DNA of 64,000 nt from Tillandsia leiboldiana (Eukaryota > Streptophyta > Magnoliopsida > Poales > Bromeliaceae). A program made the translations under genes and the position numbers. The notes under the pieces were generated by a model. The model worked only from the letters and a program-made list of their open reading frames with translations. It did no database searches and had not been told where the DNA came from. This document shows, piece after piece, positions 1 through 11,151 of this stretch (position 1 is its first letter; each line of letters starts with the position of its first letter). The stretch is taken from NCBI GenBank assembly GCA_029204045.2, contig CM055067.1:29214838-29278837 (forward strand). Direction: 5' to 3'.

Positions 1-1736
1 GAATCAAGACAACCCAAAATCCAGCGATTTTGGATTCGGAAAGGTGATATCTTTCCTTGTCTTAAGTTCTAATTAGCTTATGACTGTATGTAATGCTTTG
101 ATTGGTTTTCCCTTCATATTTTTCTGAATCTCTGCATTACATGTTTTCAATGCTCTTCGTTTTTATGTTTTGTTTCTTTTAAGACAAAAGGTTTTTTAAC
201 GAACAAGTGCATTGAATGAAAAGGGTTTTCACTTTCAATCACTCCAATTTAATTTTATTTGGATTATCAACTTTACTCCATAATCATAATCTTGAAGATA
301 CTTCATTATAGGAGTTTTTGATATTATAAGCATCAAATTTTAGAAATCATGTGTGATCTTTAGATGCTTAATCTATCTCGGTTGTGTGAGTTCATTGTGA
401 TAAACGTGAGACAACCGATTGACTAAAATTTGGGATTTAATTCTTTCACGTAAGAGATTGCCTTCTTACAAGGGTAAATAATTGAATTATGAAAGATGTG
501 GAAAGAGTTACATCCGAAAGGAGTGTGAAAACTACCACCACATGCTGGAAAGAGCTGCCACCCCGGTCGTCCGGTTTGTGTGTGAAGCTACCACATGTTA
601 TGGATGCTTGATAGTATTTTATGAGAAAATCTTTAGTTGAAGCATTTGGAGATTTATATGCAAAACTCTTATATTTTGAACAATCTCCTGGTTGGTATAA
701 GGTGGAATAGTTGAAAGATGCTCAAAGAGCCACCCTTAGGTATTTTAGTGCTTATCTCAAATTTGAAAGGGTAAGAAATCAAATTGATGTCATTTGGAAA
801 TCTCTGTAAGTCATCTTTGTACATCCGTTACATCTTGATAGACTTTGGATCTCAAGATTATTTTTTTTATGACTTGTGTTTGATGAATATAACATGAAAA
901 ACGGTTTATAATGTTTTACCTTTATTTTTCATGATTTTGGAGTAAATCTTTTTAATTTTGTGAAATTAATTGGATTGAATGACATCTGTGTGAATTCACT
1001 GTTTAAAGCACTTAAATTGATTTCTTGATGGAATACAAATCGGTATTTGAAAAGATTCTAAAATCTGGATTTGTTTCAAGAAATTATTTGATTTTTGCTT
1101 TCTGGTACCGGTACGCAATCTGCATTTTTGTTATATACCAGAACTGAGCTTTTATCTCTCTTTCTCCATGAACTAATTTTGTTAGTAATTTCCTTTTGTC
1201 TAGTATGTTCACTGTTTGACAATTTGTGACAAAAATGGAGAGAAGAGAAATGACGGAGATGAGATCATCAAGAGAGGACAAACGAAACGAAAATGGAAAA
1301 ATGGGAGAGAACGGAAAATGATGATCGTACCACAAAGGGGGAGAACATAGATGCTCAAGAACATGGAGAACATGTTAGAGATGCTCAAGATAGGGGGAGA
1401 CAAAGAAAAAATTGAAAGAGCAGAAAAACAAAAGAACCAAAAGGAAGAGGGATCAAATGTAGGATTTTAATTTCTAACAACTAACGTTTGATTTTGTTTG
1501 GAGTTTTGTTTTGCAGGAATTGCATCACTTTAAGACTCCAAGTCCTAAGTCATAGAGTATGTTCTAGGACTGTTTGGTTCAAATGTAATTTTGTATGTAT
1601 TGGATCTTTCACGCAAAGAAAATCAATGTTTTGGTGATGACATTGAGTTTCGATTTTTTTTTTTGGTTTAAGATGAGTGACTTGAGCGCTTTTATGTATT
1701 TTTGGGTTTTGTCACGAAATTGCCAAAGGGGGAGAT
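1..1736 (+). mobile_element. 3' internal spacer of a SIRE/Maximus-like Ty1/copia element
   Basis: There is no long reading frame. The segment ends in a polypurine tract (AAAGGGGGAGAT at 1725-1736) directly before a TG-starting LTR. Purine-rich text with repeated GGGGGAGA motifs (around 1336-1400) is typical of the region between pol and the 3' LTR in this clade. The element continues off the left edge of the window. The clade assignment rests on the remembered layout of SIRE-type 3' ends and is moderate at best. Confidence 0.45.
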
Positions 1737-2067
1737 TGTTACGGCATTTTGGTTTTGGCATATTTCGTGAGTCAAGTCAGTGAGTTGAGTCGGAGTCTTA
1801 AAGGGATCAAATTGTCAATCAGCATTCAAAGACTTAGAGAAGATTCAACAAGAGCTCAAGTTGACACTCAGTGTCTTGAGTCTTGAAGATTGAAGTTGAA
1901 GAACTGTGGATCAGTTACATCAATCTCAAGAAGAAAGTATTCAAGAGGATCAGGTATGTTTAACTAAATAATTGTGGTGATCCGAATACTTTTTTATAGT
2001 GTAGAAACACTTGGAAGATTTTTTTAATTGCATAAAAATCAAAAACTGGACATGGGACATGTTCAGG

Positions 2068-2295
2068 ATCCGGATCAGACCTTGCAATCCGGATCCCGAA
2101 GGGTACTTGTTCATTGGCAATTTCAATCCGGATCCTAGGCCATTCCGATCCGGATCCCGAACATGGGACTTTGCTGAATTGCATGAACGATCCGGATCGG
2201 ACCTTGCAATCCGGATCCCGAACCCTTGGTTTTCTGGAATCGTCAATCTCGTTACGACGATCCGGATCGCAGTAAATCCGATCCGGATCGCCGTC
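2068..2295 (+). repeat. Cluster of GATCCGGATC palindromes inside the copia LTR
   Basis: At least seven copies of ATCCGGATC or GATCCGGATC occur in about 230 bp, several embedded in a longer repeated phrase (GACCTTGCAATCCGGATCCCGAA, near 2081 and 2200). The 10-mer is self-complementary. It lies in the U3-like first half of the LTR, upstream of any TATA candidate, so repeated protein-binding sites are possible but unproven. Confidence 0.7.
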
Positions 2296-2611
2296 CTGAA
2301 AATTTCCAGATAAGGTATGTTTTTTATTCTTATCTCTTTCCAAAGGTTTCTAAACTATAAATAGACATTTAGGGTTTCTCAAAAACGTGGGAGCTACGGC
2401 CGATCTTTTTATAAAACTCTTGAGAGCAACCCTAGAGGCTAGGTTTTTATCGATCTTCTTAATAGCCTCTTTTAGGTCAATTCGACGGTTCTTCCAAGAT
2501 CTATCTTTTGTCGAATTGATCTAATCTTTGCTTAGAGATTTTTCCCATGGATCTTCATTGATAATCTAAGCAAAGGATCACCATCGAAGTCAATATTCTT
2601 ATCGACTGAGT

Positions 2612-2722
2612 TTGCGTCGTGGATTCGACGTGGCATCGTGGATTCGGTGTGCTAAAGGCGTTTCGTGGATTCGAAACGTGTGCTCGTGGATTCGAGTGGC
2701 GTTCGTGGATTCGAACGTGTGC
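2612..2722 (+). repeat. Tandem CGTGGATTCG repeat
   Basis: The motif CGTGGATTCG occurs five times at intervals of roughly 20-25 bp, each flanked by short sequences that differ between units. Reading through in frame gives repeated WIR-type peptides, but no larger coding region supports translation. Confidence 0.7.
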
Positions 2723-2734
2723 AGTGGGCGTGCA

Positions 2735-2955
2735 AAATCGGTGGAGCGCGAGGTCCAAGAAATTGAAGGAGGGGTTAAATCCGTGGAGACGGTAATCACC
2801 TTGTTATTCTTCTTTTCTTAGGGATTGTTATTGCGTGGATATCCAACCGGTCAGCGCAAGGTCCGAAGAAGCTGAAGGAGGGGTTGAGTCCGTGGAGTCG
2901 GTAATCACCTTGTTATTCTTCTATTCTTATTGGATTGTTATTGCGTGTTGGTCCC
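2735..2955 (+). repeat. Two-copy tandem duplication of about 110 bp in the copia LTR
   Basis: Two diverged copies share AGGTCC, GAAGGAGGGGTT, the 19-base GGTAATCACCTTGTTATTC and GGATTGTTATTGCGTG in the same order, about 110 bp apart. This is an internal LTR duplication, placed after the CGTGGATTCG repeat. Confidence 0.65.
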
Positions 2956-3125
2956 GTGGTTTTTCTCCTGGATTGGAGTTTCCACGTAAATCTTGGTGTG
3001 CTGTTTTTATTTTCCGCATTGGTTTTTATTTTGCACTGAGATTGAGTTTTTAAGTATTACACCTATTCACCCCCCCTCTAGTTGTTTGATAGTACCTATT
3101 TAGATCCTTTGGGATTAATAACCTT

Positions 3126-3367
3126 CAAGCCCGGGTCACAGTTTCGACCCCGGGGCGTGACAGATTAGAGTGGTATCAGAGCCTAGGTTTATAGGTCATT
3201 GAGGACTTAGAGACCCTAGGCTTTTTGGCTGGACAGTAGGTTGATTTCGAGAGAGACGTGATTTCTACGAGAGTCATGATTGAGTTGTAACTCCCCCAGG
3301 GGTTTGGGGTGAGTAATTTTGCATGCTTATTCTCTAAAGGGGACCTGTCGGCTGCAGACGGCATTAC
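3126..3367 (+). mobile_element. Del/Tekay-like fragment: LTR tail, primer binding site and 5' leader
   Basis: The first ~37 bp match the last bases of the Del-like LTRs elsewhere in the window and end GTGACA at 3162. The primer binding site TGGTATCAGAGCC (3171-3183), matching initiator methionine tRNA, follows after the same 8-nt spacer seen at 37631. Leader sequence similar to 37653-37860 continues to about 3367, where it breaks off abruptly inside LTR sequence. This is a truncated remnant, not a working element. Confidence 0.7.
3129..3162 (+). repeat. Del-like LTR terminal hairpin (first of about eight copies)
   Basis: CCCGGGTC-A/G-CAGTTT-CGACCCCGGG can fold with an 8-9 bp stem and 6-nt loop, ending 7 nt before the terminal CA. 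Copies end at 3162, 6221, 37631 and 55921 (plus) and start at 39893, 47332 and 57129 (minus). A decayed copy ends at 27423. Confidence 0.85.
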
Positions 3368-6221
3368 ACTTTTGCGCACTGTAGCTGCCCGAATTGTTTC
3401 GGGCGCCCGAAATTGGGGCCCGAAAGCCCAATAGCTTTGTTTTTTGGTTGTTTTTGGTGGGGGCCTATAAATAGGCCCCTTTCTTGGGCCTTTAGCCCCT
3501 TTTCCCGAGCTCCTCTGCGACAGAGCCCTTTAGCAAAGTTGATCCTCATCTTGTGCTGCATCTTGTGAAGGAGTTTCAAAATTTTTGGAGGGCGCGGCAT
3601 CGACGGCTTTGGCGATTCGGCGCAGTGCGACGTTTCTTCTTCGGTGGCCCATTTCCGTTGCGTTTCGGTCCACGAGGTCCACAGAGCTACTCTGAAGGAA
3701 TTTTTGGACGATTTTTGCGGCGTCGGTTTCACGAGAGGTAGGCCTTCGATTTCCTTGTTGATCACCTTGCTTCATTCTGAGTTCTTAGCACGGTTTACGA
3801 GGCATCTTTGAACCCCTTTCCTGCTGGTGGTTTTTCTGGACAGCGGAGGCTTGTCGGATTTTTATCTCTGCGCTCGAGTATCGAATTTCGGCCTATGCAG
3901 ACTCGATCGACATCTACTCTTCACGAGGATCGCTGTCGTATTTTTACTGGAATTTTTGAAGATTATCTCCCATGTGGGAATTAAGCTTCTTTGGGGCAGA
4001 TTTTTCAGCAGTGTATGTGTTATGGAAATTTTGACTTATTGCAATGTTGGACCATATCTTTGTACCCAGGGGGAGTTTTCTGGAGTTTTTGGACTCGTTG
4101 GAATCGTGGGAATCCAAGGATTATCCCCGTTCAGTTTCAGCCTATTTGGATCTTGGATTGACGCGCGCTTCAGGTGGGTTGCTTCGTCTCCAAAACCGGT
4201 GGACGGTTCTCTAACTCTATATTATTAGTGAGCATGCATTATATGAGCAGTATTAGAAAGCATGTTATATCAGATAGGATTTTCTAGTGTGGTGATTCTG
4301 ATCATGTTGATTATTACTTCCTATCTGTGTTGATTAAATGTTAGTATTGGACTTGACCTAGCACCCTGTCATATGTTTGCATGTGTAAACCAGACTAGTA
4401 GAAAACCCTCAGTTGGGCTAGGTTTATTTATGCTTTAGACATCCACACTTTTCTTCCTATCCCTGGACATAGTGTTTTCCTCGCATGGGTAGTGGGCCGA
4501 GTGGTCGGGATTTCTCTTAGTGTGGGATGCATGTTACACTCGTGCTTGGGGGCAGAGTGGAGTCTGGTAGATGTAGCTGGTCTTATATCTGTGGCGGGAG
4601 CCGTTGGGTAAACGGTGGTCCCGGGTTATCGTACTTCTCTGTTTTCTTTGTCGTCACTATGTTAGTGACAGGGGTATACTAGTGATAGTAGGACCTAGAA
4701 CCCAGACTGTTTTTGGACACACATAATTTCTATAAACTAATATTTTTACTTCCAAACTTCGAGGGGTCGCCGGAGCCTGTTTTTGTTTGATTTGGGTGAC
4801 GGCAATAGCCCTTCGGGGTTTGGAAAATAAAACTTATTTAAACTGATTTTATTAAAGAACTAAAATATATTAAATTGGGTTTCTCAGATTAAAATAGTTT
4901 TCAGTAATAACTGCCATCTTTTATTACAAACTTCCTCACCCGAGAGAGTTTGGGTGACCTCGGTTCTAGGGGCCATTCCCTTATTTCGGGACGAAAGCTA
5001 CGTGAGCTGTACCTGGAACCTGTTCTTGTTTGATAGGGTTGTAGGTGTTGGTCTCCCGGAACTTTCGAACCCTGGTTGGTTTCTTCCGCATGTTTTACCA
5101 AGGGAGTTGTTTTCCCGAACTGTAAGGGGTCGAGAACTTCGAAAGGTTGAGTCTGGAGTCTGTTCTTGTTTGATTGGGATTCTAGACACCGACCTTTCAG
5201 GATTCTCGGACCCTTACTGTGTCGGTTGGTTCTTTCTCGTCTGTGAGCTGGATGTCCTGTTTTGCGAGCCGTTGGGTTGACGACGGTCCCGACTGTTGAG
5301 TACCTCCAGCCAGTGGGTTAGTATTGTGAGTTGGACATTGTCGATCTGATTGATCGTGGATTTGGATATAGCCTGCATGATCCATATTGAGCTCGACAGA
5401 GATGCGCGGATACTTTCCTCGATGGGGTCGCGCCCCTCGAGTGCCACTCCGGAGTTGGGCCTGTTACTTTGCTATCGCGACTTGTCGACGCAGTCCCTCT
5501 GGCTGTGCCAGTTTTGGCATTCACGGACGCCCTACGTAAGTCCAGTCCTCCGTGGATGTAATGGCAGTAGGTGAGCGCAGGTTTGACTGGACCCCATGTG
5601 GCAGTCACTGTGATTGGGTTGATTGAGTATTTGGGTTAGAGTCGATGCATCATTTTCATCTGTATCACCCTTTGAGCATTGTAGATAGAGGCATGATAGC
5701 TGTAGATTCCTTTCCAGCTTATCTTTTCATTAGTACAGTTTTCTGTTATCTTATGCCTCTAGTAGACTTAGTGGGCAGACCGTCGGGCTTGGTGGCGGTA
5801 CCCACTGAGAACTACTGTGGGATGTAGTTCTCACACCCGTCGTGGTGACTTTTCCCAGGGACCCCTTTTTCAGTTCCTGCTGCTCCAGTTGCTGACCTTT
5901 CTGTTGCTGATCGAGGTGAGGGAGTCACGAGCTAGTTCCCTATCCGTCTTTGGAGTATAGTTGTACCCCTTTTGGAGCTTAGTAGTACAGTCTACTGGAT
6001 TATTGTTGTTAGTTATTTTTGAGAGACTTTTGTAGTGAGGTTCAGACTTATACTTTTGGAGTTGTATTATTTTATTTCAATAGTCTACTTTTCAGCTCTG
6101 ATATCTGTATAGCTGTAGTATTATCTTTTGCAGGTTAGACGCTTCGTCTATACGGGGCTTCCCGTATGGGCGGCGGATCTGTTGGCGGGCCCGGGTCGCA
6201 GTTTCGACCCCGGGGCGTGAC
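3368..6221 (+). mobile_element. Del/Tekay-like LTR, 5'-truncated
   Basis: The U3 portion begins inside the GC-rich CACTGTAGC/CCCGAA region, without the LTR start. A TATA motif (TATAAATA, about 3467) is followed by a CT-rich leader and ACGAGAGGTAGGCC, as in the LTR at the right edge of the window (63950). It ends with the shared terminal hairpin and GTGACA at 6221. The many short frames inside are not conserved and look incidental. What follows is an inverted LTR piece, not a primer binding site. Confidence 0.75.
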
Positions 6222-6620
6222 ACCAGCGCCCCGCATCAACGCGGGACGCCCGCGTCAACGCGCCCTCAGGCGGCGCGCCCAATGCGGCATCGTCGCCCAC
6301 GCGCGTCCACGTCCCCGTCACGCCGCTTCGGTCGCTACGCCCAGCCAACCCCTGCTCGACACGTGGCACGGCGCGGGTTCACTACACCCGGTGCACGCGC
6401 GGTGGGCCGTGGACCGGCCCACCCGCAAATTCAGCCCGTAAGCCCGAATTTGCCCGAAAATAGCCAATTTTGACTGTTTTCGCACGTTGAGTCCGTTTTT
6501 GGCGTCCGTTTGACGCACAACACACTTGATACACCAAAACTAGGTGTTTCTCGCCACCGACCACACAGTCAAGTTGCGCGAAAAAAAAATTCGGGACACC
6601 ACACCTACCCTCTGGCACAA
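6222..6620 (-). mobile_element. Inverted Del-like LTR U3 fragment
   Basis: This is GC-rich sequence with ACACGTGGC and GTGGACCGG motifs, then a segment resembling the reverse complement of LTR starts. It corresponds in style and order to the U3 part of the minus-strand LTRs at 43150-43700 and 60420-60860. It abuts the end of a plus-strand LTR, which indicates rearrangement. No target duplication was found. Confidence 0.5.
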
Positions 6621-7210
6621 GTCAGCAACGAGCACAAATTCCTAACAACTCTCCTATCCACAAACATGCTGCTACAATAACCCTCGGTTGTCGTAGCTAC
6701 AGTGACCACTCGGTTGATTACCTCTACCATGCATCTCAACTAAGCTGACCATTCGAAGCTGCCCCTCTCTCGGCTATCCATGCTACAGTAATCACTTGGC
6801 TCGACTGACACTCAAACCCAATCTACATCCGGTTAAACTCGGTTGAATCATTCGGCTCATCATCTGTGCAGCCGGATCTACAACCCGAAAAAAGTTCGTT
6901 CTCGATGGTCGAAGTGGCAACTCCACTTGGTTGTCGGAGCTACAGTATTCCTCGGCTGTCCATCTCAAGCATTCGACTCCAGAGTCCGAAACCACACGAC
7001 CCGACCCTCGGCTGAGCTTCTCCACTATGCATTTCGGCTGATCCCACTCGACTGATCACCTGAGCACCAGAACAGTACAACAATACCGCTGGGTATCGTT
7101 AGACTCTTTTGAGCAAATGTTGCCCTAATATGACTGTGCTTTGGATTAGGCTGTGGGAATAATACACTATTTAACATTTTATTGCACTCTTTACTGTTAT
7201 GTTGCACCAG
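6621..7210. repeat. Unclassified repeat-like DNA with recurring GCTACAGT motif
   Basis: No reading frame is supported. The segment repeats the theme GCTACAGT followed within ~10 bases by ACTCGGTTG- or CTCGGCTG-like sequence at least three times (about 6690, 6783 and 6939). The same CTACAGT/ACTGTAG word occurs in the Del-like LTRs. It may be a diverged LTR, but no ends are visible. Confidence 0.35.
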
Positions 7211-9108
7211 TTGTCTCTCTTGTGAGAGGAGTTTATTTTTAAACTTATCCTATAAGCCTAAGGGAGGAGGGGATAACGAAGACGAGACGAAGCAGAAGAG
7301 AAGACGAGACGAAGCAGAAGAGAGGACGAGACGAGAGGAAAAAGAATGACTAGATGAACATGATAGCATTGTTTGTTCCTGCATTGGGCGAGGGGATCCT
7401 GGTAGCACTGAATGATCCTGCGTTGCAATTGCACAACTTGTCCTCCTCCTCAACTTCCTTCCCTGGGACGTTGTGCTGATTATCTTATTTTTCTCTCTTG
7501 CAAACTGCTAATTTGGCGAAACGCGTGGTAAAAAACTAGGACAAAAATATCAAGAAAGAAGGGGTAGTATGACAACGGGATAGGGAAGGAGGTGTTTAAA
7601 AAGAAGAATAAGCAGCACGGAATGAAGCATAATAGAGCACGGGATGTAAGAATGAGGAGTGCTGCATTAGTATGTTTGTGTTGCACTCTTTGGAGAGGCA
7701 TTACTCTAATATGTATGCATATTGCACTACTTAGTGACAGAAACGCACTATTTGAATTTTTATTGTATTGTTTGCGGTGATGTTATACTATTTTTTCACC
7801 ATGTTGTGAGCGTTTTGTCCAAATATATCTAGCTAATCTTTATTGGAATATATATTCGACCAGCAAACAGAAGAGCTGGCGAATAGCACAACACGATTTG
7901 ATTCGCATTCCGACAAAATAAGACGCGTGACCTACCGTCACGCATATTTAAAATCTCTGACAATGAGTCGGACCGCATTTTCTACGTATCTGAAAACGTA
8001 GAGGTGGGACGGACAGAGCGAAGGGCATTTTCATCTAAAATTATAAAATTCAAAAAAAAATCGCCGAAAAAAATGATAGAGTTTAACGAAATCTCAAAAC
8101 CGACAAAAAAAAATTTTGTACAAATTGGCCGTTATGAATAAAGCTACTTTATTATTTTTGTCTTCAAAATGACTAGTTTGACTATTTTATTATTTTATTA
8201 TTTTTTGACAAGCTTTGAATAATTTATGATTACTAAGACGAACTTCATAAAACTCCAACAAATTTTTTGAAAACCTAAAAGCTAGTTTTAAAAAAAAACA
8301 AGCCATTTTTTTAATTCGTTAAAATACAATATTTTATCCAATTACTGCAAAATAAAGTAAAACATATCTAAATATTCAGAATTGCATATCAAATTATTAC
8401 AATAAAATATAAAATTTTATTTTAAATTTTTATAATTTTTAAATAATTCTTAAAAACTGTAAATCGCTTCTTCCTCTGAAAACATTTTTTCCCCAACAAT
8501 CATTTTTCATAATTTTCCCTAGATCAACACAGCCCCTTAGCACGAAGAAAAATACTTAACATTCTTAGCAAAATTCGTCTTTAACATATCTGAAAGAAAT
8601 ATTTTTAGAGAAAGGCCCGTACTATTTTACAATAGCAGCAAGAAGAGAGTACAGAGAAAAAATTATAAAATTCATCCATAGCATGGACCAACGAAAAGTG
8701 ACAACAGGACAAAAGAAAAAATAATAATAATAACACAACATTACGAAATAACAATCGTCTCAACCATCCAAGGAAAACAAACACTGTCTAATCACTTAAA
8801 AACCAATCTTTAAGAACGCATTGAGATAATAGTAAAACAATAATCAAAATAATCAAAATACACAACATTTTGCTATGGTTCCCAGTTCAATATGTTTAAA
8901 CAAAGTTGGCCATGATGTACCACTAAAGTCACAACCTTGAAGTAATGTATCTCTAAGCAGAAAAAGAAAAACGGGATAAAATTACCGCAGCGTGCTAAAG
9001 CAGCAATCTCCAGGGTTTTCTTATATCCATCACGAACAGTGATTTAGAGGATTGCCTTCGGACAATTTATAAAAATAAGAATCTTATCTCATGCATGTAC
9101 TATTACAC
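7211..9108. other. Unassigned DNA downstream of the ArfGAP stop codon
   Basis: No gene is visible. At 7279-7335 a ~23-bp unit (GACGAGACGAAGCAGAAGAG) is repeated about twice, with a third partial copy. From about 8030 the sequence is very AT-rich. The stretch directly below 9109 must hold the 3' UTR of the minus-strand gene, but I could not place its polyadenylation site. Confidence 0.5.
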
Positions 9109-11094
9109 TCAGAGGATTCGGTCTTGGAGATCATTGATGAGGCTCGACGCTAAAGATGTCAGCTTTTTACCGGTCTCTCCTGCTATGTTCTTAAGCGAAG
9201 ATATATCCTGTGATGCCTAAAAAAAGAAATGGAAAATGAAGAGACAGAATACCACCTCATAAACACTTCCTAATCATCTCAAATAAACCATCACAAAATT
9301 GATAAATAAGTGGAAGAAGCTAAAGGACCTTCTTTGGCATTGCTTATGTTCCTTTTTCTTCTTGGTTTTCTTTTCTTTTTTCTCCTTTCTTCTCTTTTTT
9401 TTAGGCTATTTCCAGAAAACAAAATAAACGCTGTATATCCACTTTGATCGGACCAGAACTAATTCTTGAACGTTATTCAGTTCTTTATCTCAAATAATAA
9501 GAACACTAATTTTTTATCAGAGAATAATATGTTAGTAAGAACCGACAGGGGTACCTGGAAAGAAAGCCGATTGATGAGGTCCGCAGCAGTGAGGTCAAGA
9601 CGAGGATCATCCATATCATGGCCAAAGAGATCAGCGCTTGAAATGGATGTTGAACCCTAAAAGCGAGGAATAATTCAAACATAGAGCCGCAACTAATAAA
9701 ATCAATCCATTTAGATCATAAACAACTATAACTATTAGAACAATGAGCTCTACATATGAATACTGTTTATATGGTGTTTGCTTGGTTGCTAGCATCATAA
9801 AATGTATTTAATGAAACTAACATTTGGAGTAACACATCATAGGCATAACTAATTTTTCTTTGAAATATTACTAATTCAGATAACAGTAGCAAATGGCAAA
9901 AGAGACATACTGTGAACTTTTGAAGTGAGATTTGGGCCTCCTTATCAGCGTTGTTCTGATCACCAAAAAATTGAGCTGATGAAATGGATTTGGCATTTGA
10001 GAACTTTTGTCTTGCTTCATTGCTTTCCTGTACCTGAGAAGCATTAATGAAATCATCAAGAGATCACATCAGCACTTAAACATTTAATAGAAAAAATAGA
10101 TGCATACTATATACCCAATGAGAAAACGAAGATTTAAATAGCTAATAAAATGTTACTGCCTAGTCACATATATGATTGCAAAACATAAAGAAATTTGAAT
10201 AATTAGTAAATTTACAGATTCAATATCTGCAATTAACAGGAGCATTTAGCAGCGGACAGGCCAATAAGGTTAAGTTCTATCATGATAACTGGGGTCAATG
10301 ACAAAACAACAGAAGTCAGAAGGAACAGAAAAAAAAACCAAAAAGATAGATGAATAATATTATCCTCCTCCTCCAAATCACCTATCCTAGTGCTACTCTA
10401 GTTCTCCAACCTTCTATCACCTATCCTAGTACTACTCTAATTCTCCAACCTTCTATCACCTATCGTAGTACTACTCTAGTTCTAGCATGCTTAACTCTCT
10501 TAACCTCTTGGGCCTAACAACCACCCAAAATGCTATAGCCGGATTAAAAGGTTTAGCCCTATCATATCTTATATATAGGACTATTTCAAATCCTGGGGCA
10601 TCACATTCTCCTCCCTTTTAAGCCCTGACGTCCTCGTCGGGCTCAAGCACACTCACAAGCACCAAGCGTTGTGAGACTCGTCACGCTAGCCTTAGCCAAC
10701 CTTGTGGGAAGTCGCACTCCACCCACAACGGCCATCAGCCAGAGGAGCCGCGCTTTGCCCACTGTATAACCCTGGCTCAGTCAGACTCATCTCACATTTT
10801 TGGCTAGTGATTGACTCTGATACCAACTATATAACATGGGGTGAGAACTATAAAATAGTTCCCAGTTGATCCGGCCACCTAAGCGAGAAGCTCAACCCAC
10901 CAGGTCCAAAGGAAGCAAAACGAGCATATAGTAATAATCTGCAAAAATGTAAATCTACATGATCATATGCTATGCCTCAGACAAATGCGATAATAAAATC
11001 TATGCAAATAGAAACTACCCATCTACTTCTATTTCACTATTCATTTCTAGTCCACATCTAGCTTAAGCTAGATGCTAGTCCATAGCCCATCCCG

Positions 11095-11151
<57 letters not shown>

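Larger units (their letters stand above)
1737..3125 (+). mobile_element. LTR of the SIRE/Maximus-like element, 3' end lost
   Basis: The LTR starts TGTTACGG straight after the polypurine tract. Near its end (3061-3083) is the stretch CCTATTCACCCCCCCTCTAG, a hallmark near the 3' end of SIRE-type LTRs. No terminal CA or target duplication follows: around 3125 the sequence runs directly into the end of an unrelated Del-like LTR, so the junction is a rearrangement or later insertion. Three internal repeat patches are listed separately. Confidence 0.5.

Noticed and set aside
2011..2313. Small frames giving repeated DPDR- or RIRI-type peptides
   Set aside because: The peptides come from the GATCCGGATC palindrome cluster read in different frames on both strands, with no larger gene context.
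3364..4228. Several 60-130 codon frames in the left Del-like LTR
   Set aside because: They sit within LTR promoter and leader sequence, are not conserved in the sibling LTRs and have no domain.
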